A stretch of 5,911 nt of DNA. Source: Porphyromonadaceae bacterium. GTDB taxonomy: Bacteria > Bacteroidota > Bacteroidia > Bacteroidales > Tannerellaceae. Positions 1-4,701 of the stretch are shown piece by piece. The notes under the pieces are model-generated. The model was given only the letters and a program-made list of their open reading frames with translations, ran no database searches and was not told where the DNA came from. Both the position numbers and the translations under genes were made by a program. Position 1 is the stretch's first letter. Each line of letters starts with the position of its first letter. The stretch spans positions 1 to 5,911 of the forward strand of contig DOZP01000130.1 in assembly GCA_003517945.1 (NCBI GenBank). The letters are read 5' to 3'.

Positions 1-28
1 GGCACTGTATAATCTCCCGTGTAAATGG
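1..28 (+). repeat. Left terminal inverted repeat of the IS
   Basis: Starts GGCACTGT and ends with the shared core CCGTGTAAATGG (17-28). The partner is 1465-1492 on the other strand, which starts GGGAGTGT. The outer eight bases match at six positions, the middle (9-16) is mostly different, and the inner twelve are identical. This two-part pattern, tip plus inner block, is usual for transposase cleavage and binding regions. Confidence 0.8.
8..13 (+). promoter_or_regulatory. Consensus -10 box (TATAAT) inside the IS left end
   Basis: A perfect TATAAT lies seven bases from the left tip and reads toward the transposase start at 61. Its -35 partner would have to lie outside the linear element, in flanking DNA or in the abutted right end of a circular form. 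A sequence match alone does not prove promoter activity. Confidence 0.5.
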
Positions 29-33
29 CAATA

Positions 34-53
34 ATCTCCATAGAAAAGGAGAT
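34..53 (+). promoter_or_regulatory. Hairpin covering the transposase ribosome binding site
   Basis: ATCTCC at 34-39 is the exact complement of GGAGAT at 48-53, with an eight-base loop. The right arm contains the GGAG of the Shine-Dalgarno sequence AAAAGGAG (44-51), which sits nine bases before the ATG at 61. If formed in the mRNA, the stem would hide the ribosome binding site and limit transposase translation. The stem is only six pairs long, so the effect would be modest. Confidence 0.45.
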
Positions 54-60
54 GTTGTAA

Positions 61-1278
61 ATGCACGAAAAGGCAAAAGAATTAGTGGCCCTGTTAGCGG
101 ACGAATGCGGAAACCTGGAGGATGTACAGGCGCTGCTCAAAAGCCTGTTCAAAGGCACGCTTGAGCAGATGCTGGAGGCCGAAATGGAGGAGCATTTAGG
201 CTACGAAAAGCACAATATTTTGGGCAATAACAGCGGCAACAGTCGCAACGGGTACGGGAAAAAGACGCTGAAAACAGAGCTTGGCGAGACGGAAATCCAA
301 GTGCCCCGCGACCGAAACGGCAAGTTTGACCCTCAGGTAATCGAGAAAAGGCAGACCCGGTCGGACGATTTGGAAAATCGAATTTTGGCGATGTACGCGA
401 AGGGAATGTCGAACCGCGACATCGAGGATCACCTGCGGGATATCTACGGCGTGGAAGCGTCGGCCAGCCTGATCAGCCGGATCACCGACAAAATTCTGCC
501 GGCGGTGCAGGAGTGGCAAAGCAGGCCGCTTGACGCAGTATATCCGATCGTATTTCTGGACGGAATCGTGTTCAAGGTGCGCAAGGACGCCAAAGTGATC
601 AACAAATGCGTGTACACGGTTTTGGGCATAAACATGGACGGCCGGAAGGAGATTCTGGGCATCTGGATTTCGGACAACGAGAGCGCCAGCTTCTGGACGA
701 CCGTTTGCAACGAGCTGAAGAACCGGGGCGTACAGGATATTTTAATCGCCTGCCGCGACAATTTAAGCGGATTTTCTACCGCAATCGAGACTGATTTCCC
801 GAAAACCGAGCAGCAATTATGCGTGATTCATCAGATCAGAAACTCAACAAAATACGTTTCTTACAAGGATTTAAAGCCGCTCATGGTTGATTTGAAGCTT
901 ATCTACGGAGCGCCTACGCTGGATGACGCGGAGTATCATCTCGAGGAGTTTCGTGAAAAATGGGGCAAAAGATACCCGCAGATTTTGAGGTCCTGGGATC
1001 AAAACTGGGCGGAACTTTCCACCTATTTCAAATATCCGCAGGAGGTCAGAACGCTCATTTATACCACTAACGCAGTCGAAGGATTTCATCGAATGCTCCG
1101 CAAATATACCAAAACCAAGACTATTTATCCAACTGACGATGCCGTCAAAAAATCCGTTTATCTGTCGATCACGGAAATCTCCAAAAAATGGAGTATGCCG
1201 ATTCGCGACTGGGGAATCATAATAGGGCAATTGCTTGTGTTTTTTGAGGATAGGCTGCAGGATAGGCAAGCGTCCTGA
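61..1278 (+). CDS. IS256-family (Mutator-type) DDE transposase
   Basis: Catalyses cutting and joining of the IS ends; IS256 relatives move by a copy-out route through a circular intermediate. The 405-aa length is full size for the family. The N-terminal DNA-binding part has the family signature around residues 35-75 (EAEMEEHLGY, then SRNGYGKKT). The catalytic triad is visible as D167 in FLDG, D233 in CRDNLSGF and E340 in TTNAVEGFHR. The family C(2)H signature CVIHQIRNS is at 254-262. The frame has no stop or shift, so the enzyme may be active. The ATG at 61 is supported by AAAAGGAG nine bases upstream. The gene sits 60 bases inside the left end of the element, and its G+C-rich codon use differs from the neighbouring minus-strand genes. 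Function is inferred from family motifs. Confidence 0.95.
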   Translation: MHEKAKELVALLADECGNLEDVQALLKSLFKGTLEQMLEAEMEEHLGYEKHNILGNNSGNSRNGYGKKTLKTELGETEIQVPRDRNGKFDPQVIEKRQTRSDDLENRILAMYAKGMSNRDIEDHLRDIYGVEASASLISRITDKILPAVQEWQSRPLDAVYPIVFLDGIVFKVRKDAKVINKCVYTVLGINMDGRKEILGIWISDNESASFWTTVCNELKNRGVQDILIACRDNLSGFSTAIETDFPKTEQQLCVIHQIRNSTKYVSYKDLKPLMVDLKLIYGAPTLDDAEYHLEEFREKWGKRYPQILRSWDQNWAELSTYFKYPQEVRTLIYTTNAVEGFHRMLRKYTKTKTIYPTDDAVKKSVYLSITEISKKWSMPIRDWGIIIGQLLVFFEDRLQDRQAS

Positions 1279-1317
1279 TTCGACTGCGGCCGGGGTGAGT
1301 TTTTCGCTTTTGTTTTC

Positions 1318-1368
1318 CGGGGCGGCGATGAAAAACGGCGATTTCTTCTCACAGAAATCGCCGCCCCG
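1318..1368 (+). other. Two overlapping, mutually exclusive stems downstream of the transposase
   Basis: Stem 1 pairs 1336-1346 (CGGCGATTTCT) with 1353-1363: eleven perfect pairs around a six-base loop. Stem 2 pairs 1318-1329 (CGGGGCGGCGAT) with 1357-1368: twelve perfect pairs. Both need bases 1357-1363, so only one can form at a time. No T-run follows on the plus strand, so this is not a standard intrinsic terminator. It could slow or stop transcripts leaving the IS, or be a structural element of its right end. The pairing is read directly from the sequence; the role is inference. Confidence 0.55.
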
Positions 1369-1464
1369 CCAAACCTCTCGCGGCGCTCATGTTGCCCTCC
1401 AGAGCGCACTATCCTCCGCGTGAGTAAAAGCTATTTTAGTATGATTAATTCATTATGAGATTAT

Positions 1465-1492
1465 CCATTTACACGGTGCATGGGACACTCCC
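1465..1492 (-). repeat. Right terminal inverted repeat of the IS
   Basis: Read on the minus strand from 1492 it begins GGGAGTGTCCC and reaches the core CCGTGTAAATGG at 1476-1465. The adjacent ATAATCTC (1464-1457, minus) matches a motif also found beside the left repeat. It marks the right boundary of the element, 214 bases after the transposase stop codon. Confidence 0.78.
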
Positions 1493-1642
1493 TAAGCAGA
1501 TGGTTGATATTACAATTACAATGTCGCTTTTTGCTCGCTTTCGCGTCAATGGCAATCCTGAAATGATTTTATCATTCTTTAATTAACATTCTCGAATATG
1601 TTTATTGTTTCTCATCTACTCACCTTGCTTAGGTGTTACTGA
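1493..1642. other. Non-coding gap between the IS and the methyltransferase remnant
   Basis: No convincing gene or RNA is seen. The stretch is AT-rich with stops in all frames. It holds a small dyad, AATGAT-TTT-ATCATT, at 1562-1576. The missing N-terminal half of the methyltransferase should lie here if decay were by point mutation alone, but no SAM-binding motif is recognisable, so a deletion or replacement is more likely. Confidence 0.5.
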
Positions 1643-2072
1643 GTACAGGTTCTAAGTTCTCTCGTCGTTCATTATATTGAGCATTTTGATGCCCTGCTTA
1701 AAAATATCAATCATCTTTTAAAAGATAATGGCGTATTTATTTTTTCTTAGGAGCATCCGCTGACAACAGCTAAAGAAAATACGGATTATTTGGTCAAAGG
1801 ATGAGAACGGGACAGTTTCACATTATAAGCTCACGGACTATAGCCTGTTGGATGAAAGACGAACCTTTTGGATATCGGAGAACGTCACTAAATATCACCG
1901 CTCATTTTCAAATATTATAAATTCGTTAAGCGCGAACAGTTTTATTATCGAAAAAGCACTGGAGCCTGTACCGGATGAAAATATAATGGCTAAATATCCC
2001 TCATATAGAAAATACTATCACAAACCGGATTTTCTTTTGATAAGAGCGCGGAAATCCGCTTGTCCCCAATAA
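1643..2072 (+). pseudogene. Remnant of a class I SAM-dependent methyltransferase (C-terminal part)
   Basis: Frame 1655-1789 reads SSLVVHYIEHFDALL, then HLLKDNGVFIFS, then EHPLTTAKENTDY. This matches the post-motif-II region of UbiE/YcgJ-like methyltransferases, where SSL..HYI is followed by G.FIFS.EHP. A TAG at 1748-1750 interrupts it, probably an old CAG or GAG codon. An extra T in the run at 1789-1791 shifts the frame. After it, the second frame continues as WSKDENGTVSHYKLTDYSLLD and then TKYHRSFSNIINSL, ending LLIRARKSACPQ at 2072, the usual end of the family. The SAM-binding GxGxG half is not recognisable upstream. At least two disabling changes plus loss of the N-terminus make this a pseudogene, unless the changes are sequencing errors. 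The open stretch from a TTG at 1848 to 2072 is only its tail. Confidence 0.8.
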
Positions 2073-2156
2073 GTATTTTCTGCATTATGTTAACGGCATC
2101 CTTTTCGGTAAACAGGATCCAGCGCGTTCGTGTTATAGTTGGGATGCACGTCATCT

Positions 2157-2789
2157 TCAATACAAACTGTTTTTAATCGCGTATACCGCCAATTGTGTAC
2201 GGTCCTCCAGATGCAGCTTATCCAGCAAATTTGAAATATTATTTCTGACGGTTCCAACCGCGAGAAACAATTTGTTGGCTATAGTTTTATTATCGCAGCC
2301 CTTTACTATCAGAATCAATATTTCTTTTTCTCTTTCAGTTAATTGCATATTAGAATCTTCTTTTAGATAAACCTTTGATAAAAGATTTTTGTAAATATTA
2401 CCTCCCAAAACATTGATCCCCGATACTGTGCTTTGAATGGCTTTTATCAAGGTGGTTTCGTCCATTTCCTTCAAAACATAGCCGTCCGCACCTGACGATA
2501 ATGCCGCCTCAACGGTTTTGTCATCATCAAACGTGGTTAAAATCAAAACTTTTATTTTAGGATCGAAAGCCTTAATTAATTTGGTCCCTTCAGCACCGTC
2601 ACATTCGGGCATACGAAAATCCATTAAAACCAAATCCGGCGCATGTTCCTTGCACAATTCATAAGCCTTCTGCCCATTTTCAGCACAGGCCAAGACTTTT
2701 ATCTGATTGCTTTGCTCAAGAATTATTTTTAATCCGTTTCGTACAATTTGAATATCTTCCGCAATAATAATATTAATCGTCTTTATCAC
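2157..2789 (-). CDS. NarL/FixJ-family response regulator (LuxR-type HTH)
   Basis: A DNA-binding response regulator of 210 aa, normal size for the family, and the likely phosphorylation partner of the kinase encoded just upstream. The receiver domain (about 4-120) has the acidic pair E11-D12, the phospho-acceptor D57 in LVLMDFRMP, T85 in LILTTFD and the conserved K107 in YVLKE. The LuxR-type helix-turn-helix (about 150-206) shows LTEREKEIL, then NKTIANKLFLAVGTVRNNIS as the recognition region. The start is a GTG at 2787-2789; an in-frame TAA lies two codons earlier, so no longer start exists. The gene overlaps the last 17 bases of the kinase gene, which suggests translational coupling. The AAGGGG just before the GTG runs into it, which is close spacing for a ribosome binding site. 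Targets are unknown. No clear terminator follows. Confidence 0.93.
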   Translation of the reverse strand: MIKTINIIIAEDIQIVRNGLKIILEQSNQIKVLACAENGQKAYELCKEHAPDLVLMDFRMPECDGAEGTKLIKAFDPKIKVLILTTFDDDKTVEAALSSGADGYVLKEMDETTLIKAIQSTVSGINVLGGNIYKNLLSKVYLKEDSNMQLTEREKEILILIVKGCDNKTIANKLFLAVGTVRNNISNLLDKLHLEDRTQLAVYAIKNSLY

Positions 2790-4404
2790 CCCTTATCGGT
2801 ATCTCGGCAGTGATACCAAATCCAATATTTTGATTTTGGGAATAATAAATCTGACCGCCTGATTGAATCACTTTTTCTTCAATATTACTCAGACCATTGC
2901 CTTTTTTCAGTGATTTACATCCATTCCCGTTATCAATTATGAAAACCTTTATCATGCTTTCTGAGAATTTAATTACAATATCCATCTTTTGAGCGTCTGA
3001 ATGCCGAAGCGTATTGGTAATCGATTCTTTGCACAATAGATAGATAACATCACGATATTTTTGATGCATCAGGGTTTCTCTCCCCTGAACAAGTAAATCC
3101 GTTTTCAATGGCAGGCTATTTGTCTTTTCAATAAGTGTATATATGGATTGTGAGATCAGATTAATCCGGTCTGTTTTCAAATTATTGACGATGTTTCGTA
3201 TCTCAGCAATTCCTTCAACCGATAAAGACAATGCCTCATTAACTTTGCTTTGCGCTGCCTGACAGTCTCGTTTTGACAGCTCAATCTTTGCCAAACGCAT
3301 TAGTGTGACAATGACGGTCATAGTGTGACCAAGCGTATCATGAAACTCCTGCGCGATTCGGGTGCGCTCCTTCTCAATGGCCAGCTCTTGAGAATCCGTC
3401 ATGTCTTGAAACATGATTACTTTTCCAATCGACCTTCCCTTTTGATTTTTCAGGTTTCGCACTTGAACCGCAAATGTGATTTCTCTTTCAAGTATTATTT
3501 TGATATTTTGTATCGTCGGCTGATCATGGAAATGAATAAGCCCGTTAATAACCGCATGGTCTTCCTGTGGGGTATAACGGCAAATATACGACAAAAAATC
3601 TGCAAGCTGATTATTTTTGGTATAATCATAATCAAATAAAAAGTGAAAATTCTTGTTTACAAAATCAATTTTATTGTTTTTGTCACAAGCTATAATGATG
3701 CCGCTGATATTATCAACGACCGTTTGCAACGCGACCGAACGTATGGGTAAAAATTTATATTTATTCACAATAAATATAATCAGTATAATAGTAACAGCCA
3801 TTATGGGAAGAGAAACGTCATATATCGAAAGAGCAGGTATAAAATTAAATGTCAGCTGGAAGGCAATAGTTAAAATCATCAGACCCGCCATTGCTGTTGC
3901 GTCAAAACGGCTTAGCCTGACTTTTGGAGATTTGATGAGCATATAAACGCTGCAGTAAAACATAATATATTGCGTTGCCGCGAACGCGATGGCTATTCCA
4001 GTTTGCTGAATAGCACGGTATTCGTTTAACACAAAATACAGGTGATGAAACTGATCTGTCCACATAAAAGCAAACATTAGCACGGATGGTAAAAATAAAG
4101 CCGCAATCAGTATTTTGCTTTTACGGTATTTATATTCAGCGATATTGATGACAAATATTGTCCAGAATGGCGCAATAAAGTCCAGGCCAAGATAAACCTG
4201 CCAAGTACCCTGCTTCTGGAAGTTTACATTTAAGGCGAGAGTCTCCATAAGATGCCCTATGATCCAAACAATCACAAGTATGTGAGTGACTAAAAATAAA
4301 TAGAAAAAATAGTTTTTTTTAGATTTGCTGATGATCCAAGTGATATGTATTAATGATATCAAAGCAATGAGAATATCGATTCCTACAAGCAGCTCTCTTG
4401 GCAT
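2773..4404 (-). CDS. Membrane sensor histidine kinase, 7TM-PAS-HisKA_3-HATPase
   Basis: Autophosphorylates on histidine and passes the phosphate to the regulator encoded next. Numbering is from the ATG at 4404 (543 aa). Seven hydrophobic segments at about 5-25, 33-52, 72-91, 98-115, 135-156, 167-189 and 197-216 resemble the HisKA_7TM sensor module. A PAS domain follows (about 222-335, starting ALQTVVDNISGIIIACD). The HisKA_3 dimerisation helix carries H355 in RTRIAQEFHDTLGH. The ATPase has the N box CKESITNTLRHS (N464), the G1 box DNGNG (D492) and the G2 box GNGLSNIEEK (about 502-511), so it looks catalytically intact. A longer reading begins at TTG 4419, but the ATG at 4404 is preferred because GGGGAG lies seven bases before it. 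The HisKA_3 type fits the NarL-type partner. The signal is unknown; the helices and PAS suggest a membrane or small-ligand cue. Confidence 0.93.
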   Translation of the reverse strand: MPRELLVGIDILIALISLIHITWIISKSKKNYFFYLFLVTHILVIVWIIGHLMETLALNVNFQKQGTWQVYLGLDFIAPFWTIFVINIAEYKYRKSKILIAALFLPSVLMFAFMWTDQFHHLYFVLNEYRAIQQTGIAIAFAATQYIMFYCSVYMLIKSPKVRLSRFDATAMAGLMILTIAFQLTFNFIPALSIYDVSLPIMAVTIILIIFIVNKYKFLPIRSVALQTVVDNISGIIIACDKNNKIDFVNKNFHFLFDYDYTKNNQLADFLSYICRYTPQEDHAVINGLIHFHDQPTIQNIKIILEREITFAVQVRNLKNQKGRSIGKVIMFQDMTDSQELAIEKERTRIAQEFHDTLGHTMTVIVTLMRLAKIELSKRDCQAAQSKVNEALSLSVEGIAEIRNIVNNLKTDRINLISQSIYTLIEKTNSLPLKTDLLVQGRETLMHQKYRDVIYLLCKESITNTLRHSDAQKMDIVIKFSESMIKVFIIDNGNGCKSLKKGNGLSNIEEKVIQSGGQIYYSQNQNIGFGITAEIPIRGDKDD

Positions 4405-4410
4405 AGCTTT

Positions 4411-4416
4411 TCTCCC
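4411..4416 (-). promoter_or_regulatory. Ribosome binding site that decides the kinase start
   Basis: On the minus strand, GGGGAG at 4416-4411 is followed by AAAAGCT and then ATG at 4404-4402. This is ideal spacing for that ATG. The upstream TTG at 4419 overlaps this site and has no site of its own, so translation should begin at the ATG. Confidence 0.7.
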
Positions 4417-4422
4417 CAAGAA

Positions 4423-4438
4423 TAGTGAGTAAACACTA
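4423..4438. promoter_or_regulatory. Short dyad in the kinase leader
   Basis: TAGTG (4423-4427) and CACTA (4434-4438) are exact inverted repeats around a six-base centre. They lie between the candidate -10 box and the kinase ribosome binding site, where a repressor site or small leader hairpin could act. Five-base arms can arise by chance, so support is weak. Confidence 0.25.
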
Positions 4439-4451
4439 AAACATTATTTTT

Positions 4452-4480
4452 ATAATAACATAAAATAAACAAAAACACAA
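4452..4480 (-). promoter_or_regulatory. Candidate sigma-A promoter of the kinase-regulator operon
   Basis: On the minus strand, TTGTGT (4480-4475) and TATTAT (4457-4452) are separated by 17 bases. The -10 box differs from consensus at one position; the -35 matches only its first three bases. The region is strongly AT-rich and lies about 50 bases before the kinase ATG. A weak -35 would fit a promoter that needs an activator, but other AT-rich hexamers nearby could serve instead. Confidence 0.35.
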
Positions 4481-4536
4481 TGATTTCGCAAGAATACATG
4501 TCACGATATGCTCAAAAAATTCATTTTTGCTATGCT

Positions 4537-4562
4537 TTTTGTCATCTGCATCAATGACAAAA
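4537..4562. repeat. Nine-base dyad upstream of the kinase promoter
   Basis: TTTTGTCAT (4537-4545) and ATGACAAAA (4554-4562) are perfect inverted repeats around an eight-base centre. Neither strand has a T-run after the repeat, so it is a poor terminator. Its centre lies about 105 bases upstream of the expected kinase transcription start, a usual distance for an activator site. A site for the neighbouring regulator is possible but unproven. Confidence 0.45.
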
Positions 4563-4579
4563 GTCACTCAGCTTCAGTC

Positions 4580-4615
4580 TAAGCTGGTGCAATCTAATAA
4601 GATTGCACCAGCTTA
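4580..4615 (-). terminator. Sixteen-pair perfect hairpin behind the M23 gene
   Basis: TAAGCTGGTGCAATCT (4580-4595) and 4600-4615 are perfect inverted repeats around a four-base loop, AATA. The structure begins 86 bases after the stop codon of the M23 gene and precedes the kinase promoter, the right place to end the M23 transcript. Neither side has a strong T-run (GACTGAAG follows on the minus strand, ATTTAGAC on the plus strand), so efficient intrinsic termination is not certain. An mRNA 3'-end stabiliser is an alternative. Confidence 0.5.
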
Positions 4616-4701
4616 ATTTAGACAGACATTGTAGCCAGCATTCTCTATGCGCTATGTGCGCTAAAAGTGACTCGAATTTTCATGGATTCTGTTTGCAGCA
4701 A

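Larger units (their letters stand above)
1..1492 (+). mobile_element. IS256-family (Mutator-type) insertion sequence, apparently complete
   Basis: A single transposase gene is bounded by imperfect terminal inverted repeats. Aligning bases 1-28 with the reverse complement of 1465-1492 gives 20 identities of 28, including an unbroken 12-base core, CCGTGTAAATGG, at the inner side. The ATAATCTC motif follows the core on both sides, offset by two bases. Size (about 1.5 kb), one long ORF and a 28-bp repeat fit the IS256 family. The target duplication of 8-9 bp usual for this family cannot be checked because the left flank is outside the window. The outer boundary could be off by one or two bases. 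The element is richer in G+C than the genes to its right, which suggests recent arrival from elsewhere. A window starting exactly at the IS end may reflect a contig break at a repeated element. Confidence 0.85.

Noticed and set aside
196..1423. Several 60-130 codon open frames overlapping the transposase gene, mostly on the minus strand
   Set aside because: They are other-frame readings of a G+C-rich coding sequence. None has family motifs or a convincing ribosome binding site.
1561..1576. Short dyad AATGAT-TTT-ATCATT as a terminator
   Set aside because: The stem has only six mostly A-T pairs and no T-run of note follows. No gene end lies nearby that would need it.
3325..3946. Plus-strand open frames of about 100 codons at 3325-3639 and 3653-3946
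   Set aside because: They lie wholly inside the strongly supported kinase gene on the other strand and show no recognisable domains.
4404..4419. TTG at 4419 as the start of the histidine kinase (548 aa)
   Set aside because: The GGGGAG ribosome binding site lies between this TTG and the ATG at 4404 and is spaced correctly only for the ATG. No site precedes the TTG.
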